Part shown: positions 37,930-50,878 of the stretch, one piece after another
Layout: each line of letters opens with the position of its first letter
Numbering within the stretch: the first letter of the stretch is position 1
Origin: Mastigamoeba balamuthi
Lineage: Eukaryota; Evosea; Mastigamoebida; Mastigamoebidae
Assembly (NCBI GenBank): GCA_902651635.1
Contig: CACRSC010000098.1
Location: 49,152 to 113,151, forward strand
Length of the DNA stretch: 64,000 nucleotides
Reading direction: 5' to 3'
The notes under the pieces: generated by a model
The model's database searches: none
The model's input: only the letters and a program-made list of their open reading frames with translations
What the model was told of the DNA's origin: nothing
Position numbers and translations under genes: made by a program

Positions 37930-39091
37930 ATTATGCACGCTTCTTACGAGCTGTTGGATGATCTTCGTACTCTCACATCCTAAAATAGGTAAATGAAGAA
38001 GTAGAATGATCATGATCAATGCCTGTCTGCATTTCTATCGCTGCATCACCTTAATATCATTCACTGAAGGCTGTGCCAAAATCTCCAATGAGATGAACTG
38101 CTCTGAGACAGGAGACAGGTGAAATGTATGTGGGGGATGCTATGAGAATTGTAATGCCCTTGAGGAGGAGCTACAATGCATGTCCGGCCCGCTGACGTTC
38201 ATGTACCATGCTAATGAACCTGGCTGCTCGGGATGGCTCTTTCATGGCGCCATGCTCTTTCAGCACCAGCCTTTTTCGACGGGCTGTCGGACCCTGCACC
38301 TCAATCTGACAGACCACAACCGACACAGCCGTTCGGCCACGGCTGGGCTTGGGACTGAGAGCCTGTGCCAGCATCTGAGGGGTCCTCCGGCACAGGGCAG
38401 ATGCACCCCCTGTGTGCGGAGCTCGGAGGGAGACACGGGCGTCTCCTTCTCCAACAGTTCTACGATGGTCTCCTGCGCTGGAATACAGGAATCAATTGTC
38501 TGCAGACTATCCATCGCCAGAACGCGGCCTGTGGCCTTCCAGTCCCCCTTCACCTCCCTAGCCTGTGCGGCCCTCGTCATCAGAGGCCGGCAGCCAGTGG
38601 GGAGCAGTGGGCAGAGCGAACATCCAAGTGCCGGAGCGGACACGCGGGCAGGAGAGCAGCACCCACTTGCACTGCAACAGGTCACGGCTCGACGACCGCC
38701 GCTGTTGCTACCGCGCCCTCGTGTGCGAGCGACGTGTCCAGGGGGCAGCGCAGCAGCGCAGGCGGGCGGGAAGCCTCTGAGGCCCTGAGCAGGAGAACGG
38801 CGACGCCCCAGTCGAGCAGCCATGCGGCAGAACGAGGCCAGCTAGGACTGCTGATACGGCATTATATTCTGCCCCCGGAAGACCGCAGCAACTTACCACC
38901 CCCCGCTCACGTAGAGGGCAGGCCTCTCTGGCGTCACTGCGTGAAATGCACCAGTGCCGAGAATAGAAACCGGCATCCAATGGGCGCAATCGGCGCAATC
39001 GACCATTTGCTAACAATAGCGCCAGTCGGCACTCTCTCGCCCAGCAAACACACGGCCACAGCGCTGCCCATTCCGCGTCCACACACACACG
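37930..39091. other. intergenic region
   Basis: About 1.16 kb with no supported gene. A 202-codon + strand frame (38180-38788) overlaps a 187-codon - strand frame, and neither has recognisable domains. The last ~100 bases include an ACACACAC run just before the next ATG. Confidence 0.5.
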
Positions 39092-42000
39092 ATGCGTGCA
39101 ACACAGGCCACAGCTCTGTCGCTGATCCGCGTGCTGCTGCTGCTAGTGCTGCTGGAGTCCCGCCTCTGCGGTGGCTCGCGGTCCGGCCGGGCCCTGCAGC
39201 TGCTGTCGCCGGCCAACGCGCTGGCGAGCTCGCCGCTCGGCGGCGCAGAGGACCTCGTCGAGGTGACCGTCTCGCTGTGGCTGCGCAACACGGCCATGTT
39301 CGACCTGAGCGACCTGCTGGTCACCTACATGAACACCACGTCGGGGTCCGTGCCAGCCGCCCAACGCCCCTCGCCTCCTCCTCCTGGCCTCGCGGGGGGC
39401 GCAGCAAACTGAACCGCAGTGTCCACTTTGGTGTGTTCGTTGGGTGTTCTGCGGGCGGGCGGGCTTCCGCAGGCGGCGGTACTTCACGTTCGATACCAGC
39501 TTCGGCATGTGGGGCGCCTACCTCGTCGACACGACCGTCGTGGGCTACACAGGCGGCTTCGCAGACGCGCAGCAGTGGCAGCACGCCGTGGTGACGTGGC
39601 GCTCCTCTGATGGGCTCGCTGTATTCTACCACGTGCGCCGTGCCATCTGGGAGTCTCGCCCACTTTTTTCTCGCCACTTTGGGTACGCTCACTCGGCCCA
39701 TAAAAGAACGCCGAAGATGTGGGCAACTGCACCGACTTGGGCACGGGGCTCGTGCTCCCTTCAGGCAACACGCTGGTGATGCCCGACCGCCAGTGGGGCG
39801 TCGGGGTCTACGCTCTCGTCGACGAGGTGGCGCTCTACGACGTGGCCCTCGCGCCCGACGAGGTCCGTGCTCTCTACTCCGGTCTTCCCGTGCGCCCCGA
39901 GGCCCGCGCACTGCACTGGAGCTTCGACCAGCCGGGCGGCGTCGCCGACGATGGCTACCGCGCCACAGGCGACGCGCAGGTGTGGGAGGGCTGGGCGGGT
40001 GACCTCACAGTGCCCTCCACGTGCCCCAATGTCGACACCTCGGCCACCTGGGTCGTCGCTGAGCCCGCGGTGCCCGAGAGGGTCGCAATCCGCGAGGAGT
40101 GGGACGTCGCAGAGGTCACTGTGACCTCACTTCCCGCGCACGGGGTGCTGCTGCACGAGGGCACGATGGCAGCGGTGCGGGCAGGCGACCAGGCGGCCAC
40201 TGTGCTCTACGTGGGCGCCAGCGACCTCCTCAACGACTCCTTCACGACTTCGCGGGCCACTGTGCTCGTCCAGAGGAACAGATGGCCTGTCCCGCACAAC
40301 CAGAGCATCTCCGTGCCCCAGGGGCGGACGGGGACCATCTTCACGGCATACGCGGACTGGCGGGGGCTCACCGACAAGTCGCCCGAGAGGTTCTTTCAGG
40401 AGGACGCCGACGGTGACCTGCTGTGGGCCTACGTCGTGGCGCTGCCTTCTGTTGGGCGCCTCTTCCAGGTCCTCGAGGACGACCAGACGCCCGGGGATCA
40501 GATCACCGCTGTGCCGACGCGGGTGCTCAACGGGAACAGCCTGGTCGTGTGGGACCCCAGCGACGCCGACGTGTTCTCCAACTCGACGTTCGCGGTCGTC
40601 GTGAGCGACGGCAGAGTCAACACGTCGGCCGCCGCGTTCAGTGTCGCCGTCGACCTCCCCATCGACCCGCCCACTGTGGTTTCCCTGTCGGTGAACTCCA
40701 CAGAGGACAGTCCCCCGATCGTCCTGGATCTCGTCGTAGTCGGCGACCCGCTGGCGGAGACCATCGTGATGGTCACACGCATGCCGGCAAAGGGCGACCT
40801 GTTCCAGTACAATCAGACCGCTCCCAACGCCGTTGGGAAGCCGATTCACACGGAGCTGCGGGAGGAGATACTGCACCAGTGGGCCGTGCGGGCCAACGCG
40901 AGCTCAGTGTGGCCCAACTACCCCGCCGAGCGCGCCTGCGGGCCTCCCGACTGGTACCCCTCCTACGGCGACTCGCCCTCCACGTGGACGCCCATCAGCG
41001 GCGGGCTCGTCGACGAGTGGCTGCTGCTCGAGTACGAGGTCCCCGTGTTCGCCACGGCCGTCGAGGTCTACGAGACCTACAGCGTCGACTCTGTCTGGCG
41101 CGTCTCGCTCCTCCTCGAGGGCCTGGACGAGTGGCTCCCCGTCTTCCAGCGGCCCAAGCGGAGCGAGGCCTCTGCGGAGCAGTCGCAGGTGTTCTCGCCG
41201 CCGCTGCTGCAGGGCTTCTTCCCCTACCGCACCCGCGCGGTGCTGCTGGACGTGTGGGGCGTCCAGGACGACGCCATCGAGATCGACGCCGTCAAGCTCG
41301 TCGGCACCCGCAGCACCACGGCAGCGCCGGTGGCGAGCGGGCACAAGGTCGTCTACGTCCCGCACGCAAACGCAAACGGCCTCGACTCGTTCTCGTACAG
41401 CATCGACTCGACGGGCGCCTCGCAGATCGCCCTGCTGGAGCGCGTGCCCTTCTACAGCTCCCCGGAGCCCGCGGACGTCGCCGTCGACATCGCGCCCGTC
41501 GAGGACCCGCCCGTGCTCGACGACGCCTCGGCGCTGGCCAACATCACGGGCATCGTCAGCCCCGGCGGCCTCGTGCCCGTGCCCATCAACGGCACCGACC
41601 CCGACGGCGACGCTGTCGTCGTTGTCGTCGACGCCCTCCCGCGCAACGGCGACCTCGTCGACGCGCACAGCGGGGCGTCGCTGCGGCTGGGCGGCGTGGC
41701 CCCGGCGGTGTCGTACAGGCCCCGCTGCTCGTGGACGCGCCCAGAGGTCCGCGACGCGTTCGCCCTGCGGCTCAGCGACGGGCAGATGCTCTCGGTCGAC
41801 CGCAAGCTCTTCCGCGTCGTCGTCGAGTGCAACGGCATGCGGACGCGGCAGGCGCTGGTCATCGCGGTCTGCGTCTGCGCCCCGGTGCTGCTCGCCGTGG
41901 CCGCGATGGTCGTCGCCGCCGTCGCCCACAACGTCCGCGCCAACCGCATGCGCCTGCGGGGGCTCGAGCTCGAGAAGGCCGAGCTGCAGATGCGGGCCGC

Positions 42001-43616
42001 CGAGCTCGAGCGGCAAGTGGCCTTCCTGGGCGAGGACAGCGCGTACAAGAACCTCCTGCAGACGCCCGCCGAGATGGCGGTGACGCAGCTCACCGACATC
42101 ATGGACACCAAGTGCCTCTCGGTGCGCACCCCCCCCGCGCAGCCCTCTCTGTCCGCCCTGCGGCTGCTCACGGGGCGTGGTGGCCACCGCGCAGGAGGAG
42201 CACAAGATGGAGCTGCAGCAGATCATCAGGCTGATCAGGCGCAACAGGCTCTACGAGGTCAGCATCAAGCGCGGCGAGGTGGCCGACGACGACGAGGTGG
42301 CCAAGTACCTGCGCGGCACCGTCATGGCCTCGGCAAAGACCGCCTCCTCCGACTCGCTCGAGCGGCGCACCGACGACCTGGCCGAGCTCAGCAGGGACGA
42401 GGACGAGGTCGCCGAGGACCCCGGGCAGCCGACGGACATCGCGCTGACGCTCGCGCAGATCTCGGTGCACCAGCTGGTCAGCGCGCTCTCGCGGCTGCTG
42501 GCCGACTGGGACTTCCACCCGCGCATGGTCGAGCTCCGCCCGGGCCTCGGACAGCTCTCCGAGGTCGTCCTCGCCGTCGTCGAGAGCAGGGGGCTCTTCG
42601 CCAAGTTCGGCATCCCGCTCGAGACGTTCATGCGGTGGCTGTGCGCCATCGAGAGCGGGTACCTCGACAACCCCTACCACAACGCCACGCACGCCGCAGA
42701 CGTCACGCAGGCCATGAACTGGCTCATCACGTGCGTGGCCGGCGACGGCATGCCGTTCAGCGACTTGGAGCTGCTGGCGGCCGTCGTGGCCTGCGCGGTG
42801 CACGACTACGGGCACCCGGGCGTCAACAGCAACTTCCTCTGGGCCTCGCGCAGCCCCATCGCCGTCCGCTACAACGGCATCTCGGCCCTCGAGAACATGC
42901 ACATCGCCGAGTCGTTCGGCCTGATGCTCCACGGGCGCTGCGACTCCCCTGCGAGCTCGGCGGGCTCGGCCTGCGCGGGCGTCACTCCGCAGACGGACAA
43001 GAGCGGCGCGTACAACTGGATGGCCCAGGCCCCCAGGGACGTCTTCGACCAGCTCCACAAGCTCGTCGTCCAGCTCGTGCTCGCCACGGACATGGCCCAG
43101 CACGTGGCCATCCTCGGCGAGGCCAACGCGGCCTTCGCGGTGGGCGGGTCGCTCAACTGGCAGCGCGGGTCCGACAGGCTGCTGCTGCTCAAGCTCATGA
43201 TCAAGGTCTCGGACCTCAGCAACGCCCTGCGCCCCTGGAAGATCTCCGAGGAGTGGGCGAGGCTCATCTGCGACGAGTTCTTCGCGCAGGGCGATCGCGA
43301 GCGCGAGCTGGGGCTGCCCATCAGCCCCTTCATGGACCGCAACAACGCGAACATTCCCAAGATGCAGAAGACGTTCCTCGACCTTCTCGTGCGGCCCCTC
43401 GTCGAGGTACTCGGGCGGGCGGTGCCCGAGGCGCAGCCGCTGCTGGACAGGCTGCGGTATAACAGGAGCCAGTGGGCCAAGCAGATCCAGGGGGCCACGG
43501 AAGTGTCGATCTGCTCCGCACTCAAGGGCACGAGCCTCTCGTCCAGCATTCGTGTATTTCTTCCAAAGAAGCAACAGCTGCAGCAGAGCCAGCATCTTCA
43601 GACAGACAGCACGTAA
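39092..43616 (+). CDS. receptor-type cyclic nucleotide phosphodiesterase A
   Basis: Four exons: 39092-39345, 39473-39632, 39707-42121, 42195-43616 (4251 nt, 1416 aa). A signal peptide leads into a LamG/concanavalin-like domain (ALQLLSP..VSLWLR, WQHAVVTWRSSDG, ALHWSFDQPGG). Ig/cadherin-like beta repeats follow with DxDGD turns, plus a discoidin-like module (YGDSPSTWTPISGG, EWLLLEYEVPVFATAVEVYE). A membrane helix at ~41850-41930 and a coiled coil (LELEKAELQMRAAELERQV) come next. The cytoplasmic PDEase_I domain carries YHNATHAADV, the metal motif HDYGHPG, the aspartate in KVSDLSN and the glutamine of KMQKTFLDLLVRPL, so it should hydrolyse cAMP or cGMP. It is the product of a tandem duplication with the gene at 46087. 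A 2.4-kb block covering the discoidin-like module to most of the PDE domain is almost identical in the two. Confidence 0.9.
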
Positions 43617-44293
43617 GCTATCAGCACCAAAAGGCCCTCCCTCGTCGGAACCCTGATCGAGGGGGAGGAACGGCGTATCAGGGGTCAATATGCCCGTCAG
43701 TCATTGCTCCCGGTCGCTTAAGGCGGCCTGGAATCGCTGCTCTTGAGCCCAATCAAATGTAATACTAGCACAGCGATTCAGTATGTGTTTGGGTGGGATC
43801 TCAGGGTTCCTGAATCTTTGGACATAAGCGAGTCGGCATCAACATATGGAGTCACCACTATCTCTTGTTGCATCTCTGCATTGTGCCCATGTGTAGAGCA
43901 ACGCAAGCCCCACGATTGGGCAGAGGGGGTTTTGCAGTTGTGGTTGCCTCAATACTAAGTCCTGGTAAGATGTGCCGGCCTGTCGGTGAGGTCAGATTCC
44001 GGAACTCATGAGATATCTCTCTGAGACTACCTTCTCGTGGCGTATCGTCTTCGCATATGCGATGGTCTTTGCGAGAGGGCCAATTCCTTCAGGAATAGTA
44101 CACCCGAAATTCTGGGAAAGGCAGATGTAAATCCGGCAATCGGGCAGGTCGCCCCCATCGCCCGAGGACACGGACCAATCGTTCGCATTCCATATGAAAT
44201 TGTCTACCCGTCGCGCAGCCGACACGTCTTTTGCCACGCTCTGTGGCCTTGTCTGAGGGCTGCTGACCCTCAACACTGCTCCTTATTAAAAAT
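43617..44293. other. intergenic region
   Basis: About 680 bases, less GC-rich than the genes, with no supported coding sequence. It contains AGATATCTCT at 44011-44020 and probably holds the promoter of the GT17 gene. Confidence 0.5.
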
Positions 44294-45658
44294 ATGTACC
44301 GTCTCGACCACAGCACCCCGCTTCCTGCCACTCGGGTAGCTGCGGCCCGCGCATCGCTCGCTGTGCGTCCCGCAACTGCCGAGCGACAGCAGCGTTTTGT
44401 CGCACAGCTGGACGTTCCCCCGTCGTCGCGGGAGCCCTTCCTTCTCGACAGAGAGCTGCAGGACGCCAAGGACATCGACTGGAAGGCCTACCGCGGGTTC
44501 CTCGCGGCCAACGAGATGCCCTCGTTCGACTGGATCCAATCATACGTCCGCCATCTGCTGCCCGCCAGCGAGGCCGAGCAGGTCCCACCGGCGCCGCTGC
44601 GGGTCTCCAGCCGCCCCGTGCCGCTCCCCGACCCCTCGCAGGTCGACTGCTCCCACCCGGAGTACAGCCGAGTGCTCACGGGGCGCAGGCTGCCGCACCC
44701 ACGGAGGATCTACGACACGTTCCCCTACGGTTGGGAGATCGACCTGCTCGAGGTCCGCATGTACGAGCTCGGCGACGTGGTGGACCGCTTCTTCGTCGTC
44801 GAGTCGACGCGCACGCAGAGCGGCTGGGAGAAGCCGCCGCAGTTCATGCGCCACGCGGACCGCGTCGGCCCCTGGCTGCACAAGGTCGAGTTGGGGCTCT
44901 GGGACCCACCGCCGGCGTCCGAGGTGCTCAAGCGGACCGACTGGTCGCTGGAGAACGGCCAGCGGTCCCGGGGCTACGAGATGGTCGCCCGCTACGCCGC
45001 CAACGACAGCGAGGCCCTCGCCATCGCCGATGACGTCGACATGATCCCCTCGGCACACTTCGTGTGGCACCTCAAGCACTGCGAGGTGCGCCCCGAGGCC
45101 ATGGGCACGTTCCAGATGAAGCTGGCCACGTTCTGGGGCTCGCTCGACACCGTCCAGGTCTCCTCGCGCCCCGGCCGCCTCGCGCGGGCGCGGGGCCTCT
45201 CGCTCGAAGCCGTGCAGCGCGGGTACCAGTACGACCCGAGCAGGACGGCCATGGGGCACGGCTGCCACGGCATCCACGTCAACAAGTACGGCGGGGCTGC
45301 GACACTGGCGCTCAAGCACCTGGCGGTCATCGAGTACAGCCTGCCGAGGGACCCGCCGGGCAGCAAGACCGTCGAGAGCGGGCTCTGGGCCGCGCGGAAC
45401 CTGCAGGCGGCGCACGCCAGGCAGCTGCGCAGGGGGGCGCTGCTCGGGCACGCTCGCAACTACTTCAAAGTCCTCGGCAGGCGGCCGCACTGGGACTTCG
45501 ACAAGGGGCACTTTGACTGCGACGGGCTGCCGTACTTTGTGCCGTGGGTCGTCGCGAGCAACCCCGACCGCTACCCGATGCTCGTGCACCCCGACTTCAA
45601 CAGGTCGCTGCTGCCCACGGGGACCACCGTCAGGACGGAGCACTTCACGGTCATCTGA
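44294..45658 (+). CDS. GT17-family N-acetylglucosaminyltransferase-like protein
   Basis: Single exon, 454 aa. It matches the GT17 family (beta-1,4-mannosyl-glycoprotein GlcNAc transferase, GnT-III type): YDTFPYGWEIDLLEVRMYEL, DRFFVVESTRTQSGWEKP and IADDVDMIPS are the family blocks, the last holding the acidic metal/nucleotide-sugar motif. It would add GlcNAc to N-glycans or related glycans in the Golgi. No N-terminal membrane helix is visible from this start, which is unusual for a Golgi enzyme; an upstream anchor exon may exist or the protein may be soluble. The gene sits between the two duplicated phosphodiesterase genes. If the duplication was in tandem, it either travelled with one copy and was lost beside the other, or was inserted later. 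Confidence 0.85.
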   Translation: MYRLDHSTPLPATRVAAARASLAVRPATAERQQRFVAQLDVPPSSREPFLLDRELQDAKDIDWKAYRGFLAANEMPSFDWIQSYVRHLLPASEAEQVPPAPLRVSSRPVPLPDPSQVDCSHPEYSRVLTGRRLPHPRRIYDTFPYGWEIDLLEVRMYELGDVVDRFFVVESTRTQSGWEKPPQFMRHADRVGPWLHKVELGLWDPPPASEVLKRTDWSLENGQRSRGYEMVARYAANDSEALAIADDVDMIPSAHFVWHLKHCEVRPEAMGTFQMKLATFWGSLDTVQVSSRPGRLARARGLSLEAVQRGYQYDPSRTAMGHGCHGIHVNKYGGAATLALKHLAVIEYSLPRDPPGSKTVESGLWAARNLQAAHARQLRRGALLGHARNYFKVLGRRPHWDFDKGHFDCDGLPYFVPWVVASNPDRYPMLVHPDFNRSLLPTGTTVRTEHFTVI

Positions 45659-46086
45659 GACTCCGGCTCACTCTCGCACATCCAAGCAATGTGGCACCCA
45701 GAGAACGCCAGGAGACCCTCCTCAGTGCTGGGGTGTAGAAGACAATGTTAGGGATTCTGGTGGACATCGGAGTTACACTCCCCTCGGCCCAGGGGCTGAC
45801 GATGGAAACCTGGGAGGGCGGCAATTTAATGCGCAGGTCTCAGACAACCCGATCGCCGATAGCAGCGGCGACGACCCCCAGGCCGGTGAGGATCGCCTTG
45901 CTGCTCTCAAAGGGGGCCCCCTGTGCGCCCTTGCAGTGGCGCGAGAACCGGATTCCGGCCTGGTTGTTCCACGCAGAACGCAGCGCGAGACTTGGGGAAA
46001 AGAGAACTCTTGCCATTTATTTACTTTCTATCATTAGAGCCCCCAGCGAAGAAGAACCCCCAGAAGGCCCTCGCCCCTCTGGCACA
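45659..46086. other. intergenic region
   Basis: About 430 bases between the GT17 gene and PDE B. No gene is supported; it presumably contains the PDE B promoter. Confidence 0.5.
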
Positions 46087-49000
46087 ATGCGCTCTGCCAC
46101 CCCGCTGCCACGGGCCCTGGTGCTCTGCTCCGCGCTGCTGGCGCTGGCGGCCCCGTGCTGCGGCGCCCGCTCGGGCCGCGCCCTGCAGCTCGAGTCGCCC
46201 CAGAACGCGCTGTCGAGCTCCCCTCTCGCGGGCTCCGCTGACCTCGTGGCCCTCACGCTGGCGCTCTGGATCCGCGTCTCGGCCAAGTTTGACCTCAACG
46301 ACCTGCTGGTCACCTACATGAACGTGTCCTCGGGGTGCGAGCGACTCCGCCGCCCCCTCGTCGCCCTCTCTGCCCGCCTCCCCTGCTTTTCTCTCTGGGC
46401 CTCGCCCCCTCTGGGCTCTCGGAGCCGCTCTCGCCAACGCCTCAGGCCTTAGGAGGAGGTTCTTCACGTTCGACACGGGCTTCCGCATGTGGGGCGCGTA
46501 CCTCGTCGACTCGACGCTCGTCGGCTACACCGACGGCTACGCAGACACGCAGCGCTGGCAGCACGCCGCCGTGACGTGGCGCTCCTCCGACGGGCTCACT
46601 GTGTTCTACCACGCACGCTACCCCATTTTTGGAGGCGCCTCCCCCCCGGATCCGGCAACGGCTCTCACGACGGAAACGGAACACGCACTGATATGCACAA
46701 TGGACGGGACGGAACGACAGAACGCCGAGGAGGTCGGGAACACGACGGACCTCGGCACGGGCCTCGCGTTCCCCGCGGGCTGCTCGCTGGTGGTGCCCGA
46801 CCGCCAGTGGGGCCTCGGCGCGTACGTGCAGCTCGACGAGGTAGCACTCTACGACGCGGCCCTCGATCCCCCAGAGATCCGGCAGCTCTATTTCGGCAGC
46901 GCTGCCCGCCCCGAGGCCCGCGCACTGCACTGGAGCTTCGACCAGCTGGACGGCATCGCCGACGACGGCTACCGCGCCACAGGCGACGCGCAGGTGTGGG
47001 AGGGCTGGGCGGGTGACCTCACTGTGCCCTCCACGTGCCCCAACGTCGACACCTCGGCCACCTGGGTCGTCGCCGAGCCCGCGGTGCCCGAGAGGGTCGC
47101 GATCCGCGAGGAGTGGGACGTCGCAGAGGTCACTGTGACCTCACTCCCGGCGCACGGGGTGCTGCTGCACGAGGGCACGATGGCGGCGGTGCGGGTGGGC
47201 GACCAGGCGGCCACTGTGCTCTATGTGGGCGCCAGCGACCTCCTCAACGACTCCTTCACGACATCGCGGGCCACTGTGCTCGTCCAGAGGAACAGATGGC
47301 CTGTCCCGCACGACCAGAGCATCTCTGTACCCCAGGGGCGGACGGGGATCATCTTCACGGCGTTCGCGGACTGGCGGGGGCTCACCGACGCGTCGCCCGA
47401 GAGGTTCTTTCAGGAGGACGCCGACGGCGACCTGCTGTTGGCCTACGTCGTGGCCCTACCTGCTGTGGGGCGCCTCTTCCAGGTCCTCGAGGACGACCAG
47501 ACGGCCGGGGAGCAGATCACCGCTGTGCCGGCACGGGTGCTGAACGTGAACAGCCTGGTCGTGTGGGACCCCAGCGACGCCGACGTGTTCTCCAACTCGA
47601 CGTTCGCGGTCGTCGTGAGCGACGGCAGAGTCAACACGTCGGCTGCCGTGTTCAGTGTCGCCGTCGACCTCCCCATCGACCCCCCGAGAGTCGAGCCCGT
47701 CGCTGCCAACATGACCGAGGACGGGGCGCCCGTCTTCCTCGACCTCGTCGTCGTCGGCGACCCGCTGGGCGAGACCACGTTCACAGTGACGCGCATGCCT
47801 GCCAAGGGGACGCTGCACCAGTACAACGAGAGCGCCCCCGGCCGCGTGGGCCCCGAGGTCGCTGCCGAGCAGCGGGAGGAGATACTGCACCAGTGGGCCG
47901 TGCGGGCCAACGCGAGCTCAGTGTGGCCCAACTACCCCGCCGAGCGCGCCTGCGGGCCGCCCGACTGGTACCCCTCCTACGGCGACTCGCCCTCCACGTG
48001 GACGCCCATCAGCGGCGGGCTCGTCGACGAGTGGCTGCTGCTCGAGTACGAGGTCCCCGTGTTCGCCACGGCCGTCGAGGTCTACGAGACCTACAGCGTC
48101 GACTCTGTCTGGCGCGTCTCGCTCCTCCTCGAGGGCCTGGACGAGTGGCTCCCCGTCTTCCAGCGGCCCAAGCGGAGCGAGGCCTCTGCGGAGCAGTCGC
48201 AGGTGTTCTCGCCGCCGCTGCTGCAGGGCTTCTTCCCCTACCGCACCCGCGCGGTGCTGCTGGACGTGTGGGGCGTCCAGGACGACGCCATCGAGATCGA
48301 CGCCGTCAAGCTCGTCGGCACCCGCAGCACCACGGCAGCGCCGGTGGCGAGCGGGCACAAGGTCGTCTACGTCCCGCACGCAAACGCAAACGGCCTCGAC
48401 TCGTTCTCGTACAGCATCGACTCGATCGGGGCCTCGCAGATCGCCCTGCTGGAGCGCGTGCCCTTCTACAGCTCCCCGGAGCCCGCGGACGTCGCCGTCG
48501 ACATCGCGCCCGTCGAGGACCCGCCCGTGCTCGACGACGCCTCGGCGCTGGCCAACATCACGGGCATCGTCAGCCCCGGCGGCCTCGTGCCCGTGCCCAT
48601 CAACGGCACCGACCCCGACGGCGACGCTGTCGTCGTTGTCGTCGACGCCCTCCCGCGCAACGGCGACCTCGTCGACGCGCACAGCGGGGCGTCGCTGCGG
48701 CTGGGCGGCGTGGCCCCGGCGGTGTCGTACAGGCCCCGCTGCTCGTGGACGCGCCCAGAGGTCCGCGACGCGTTCGCCCTGCGGCTCAGCGACGGGCAGA
48801 TGCTCTCGGTCGACCGCAAGCTCTTCCGCGTCGTCGTCGAGTGCAACGGCATGCGGACGCGGCAGGCGCTGGTCATCGCGGTCTGCGTCTGCGCCCCGGT
48901 GCTGCTCGCCGTGGCCGCGATGGTCGTCGCCGCCGTCGCCCACAACGTCCGCGCCAACCGCATGCGCCTGCGGGGGCTCGAGCTCGAGAAGGCCGAGCTG

Positions 49001-50612
49001 CAGATGCGGGCCGCCGAGCTCGAGCGGCAAGTGGCCTTCCTGGGCGAGGACAGCGCGTACAAGAACCTCCTGCAGACGCCCGCCGAGATGGCGGTGACGC
49101 AGCTCACCGACATCATGGACACCAAGTGCCTCTCGGTGCGCACCCCCCCCGCGCAGCCCTCTCTGTCCGCCCTGCGGCTGCTCACGGGGCGTGGTGGCCA
49201 CCGCGCAGGAGGAGCACAAGATGGAGCTGCAGCAGATCATCAGGCTGATCAGGCGCAACAGGCTCTACGAGGTCAGCATCAAGCGCGGCGAGGTGGCCGA
49301 CGACGACGAGGTGGCCAAGTACCTGCGCGGCACCGTCATGGCCTCGGCAAAGACCGCCTCCTCCGACTCGCTCGAGCGGCGCACCGACGACCTGGCCGAG
49401 CTCAGCAGGGACGAGGACGAGGTCGCCGAGGACCCCGGGCAGCCGACGGACATCGCGCTGACGCTCGCGCAGATCTCGGTGCACCAGCTGGTCAGCGCGC
49501 TCTCGCGGCTGCTGGCCGACTGGGACTTCCACCCGCGCATGGTCGAGCTCCGCCCGGGCCTCGGACAGCTCTCCGAGGTCGTCCTCGCCGTCGTCGAGAG
49601 CAGGGGGCTCTTCGCCAAGTTCGGCATCCCGCTCGAGACGTTCATGCGGTGGCTGTGCGCCATCGAGAGCGGGTACCTCGACAACCCCTACCACAACGCC
49701 ACGCACGCCGCAGACGTCACGCAGGCCATGAACTGGCTCATCACGTGCGTGGCCGGCGACGGCATGCCGTTCAGCGACTTGGAGCTGCTGGCGGCCGTCG
49801 TGGCCTGCGCGGTGCACGACTACGGGCACCCGGGCGTCAACAGCAACTTCCTCTGGGCCTCGCGCAGCCCCATCGCCGTCCGCTACAACGGCATCTCGGC
49901 CCTCGAGAACATGCACATCGCCGAGTCGTTCGGCCTGATGCTCCACGGGCGCTGCGACTCCCCTGCGAGCTCGGCGGGCTCGGCCTGCGCGGGCGTCACT
50001 CCGCAGACGGACAAGAGCGGCGCGTACAACTGGATGGCCCAGGCCCCCAGGGACGTCTTCGACCAGCTCCACAAGCTCGTCGTCCAGCTCGTGCTCGCCA
50101 CGGACATGGCCCAGCACGTGGCCATCCTCGGCGAGGCCAACGCGGCCTTCGCGGTGGGCGGGTCGCTCAACTGGCAGCGCGGGTCCGACAGGCTGCTGCT
50201 GCTCAAGCTCATGATCAAGGTCTCGGACCTCAGCAACGCCCTGCGCCCCTGGAAGACCTCCGAGGAGTGGTCGCGGCTCGTCTGCAGCGAGTTCTTCGCG
50301 CAGGGCGACCGCGAGCGCGAGCTGGGGCTGCCCATCAGCCCCTTCATGGACCGCAACAACGCGCAGGTCCCCAAGATGCAGAAGACGTTCCTCGACCTGC
50401 TCGTGCGGCCCCTCGTCGAGGTCCTCGTCCGGGCGGTTCCGGACGCGCAGCCGCTGCTGGACAGGCTGCAGCACAACAGGAGCCAGTGGGCCCAGCAGAT
50501 GCGCGGCACGACGGCCGTCTCGGTCACGTCCGGCATGCGCAGCGCGAGCTTCTCGTCGTGCGCCGGGGCGCCCGCGTTCCTGCACAAGAAGCCCTTCCTC
50601 ACCACCAACTGA
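46087..50612 (+). CDS. receptor-type cyclic nucleotide phosphodiesterase B
   Basis: Paralogue of the gene at 39092 with the same domain order: signal peptide, LamG-like domain, beta repeats, discoidin-like module, membrane helix, coiled coil, PDEase_I with HDYGHPG. Exons are 46087-46334, 46453-46612, 46721-49135 and 49209-50612 (1408 aa). The intron at 46613-46720 sits where PDE A has a GT-AG intron, but here begins GCACGC. It is 108 bases and open in frame, so it is either a GC-AG intron or 36 extra residues (total 1444 aa). The N-terminal and C-terminal ends have diverged from PDE A while the central 2385 bases are nearly identical, which points to gene conversion. Metal-binding and glutamine residues of the PDE site are intact. 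Confidence 0.9.
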
Positions 50613-50878
50613 CAGCTCAACAGTTCTGGCGCGCGTTTCAGCGGATCTTATCAATTTAATTGCTGTACACTAAACCCAAGGAACTCCTTAATGTTTGCTT
50701 TTGTTTGACTTAACAAGTGGCCCCATTTTGGAGATGCGGAGCACAGACGCGCTGCCCAAGCCGTTTGGGGTTAGGTTCCTCCCGCTGGACCCAATGGCAA
50801 GAGCAGCGACTGAGACCGAGCTCGTGCTGTGCGCTCTCGTAGTTGCGGGGGGGGGAAGGGGGGATGCCAGAGCTCGCG

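Noticed and set aside
38180-38788. A 202-codon + strand frame between Cry-like copy 2 and PDE A
   Set aside because: It overlaps an equally long antisense frame, has no recognisable motif and no splice partners that I could place.
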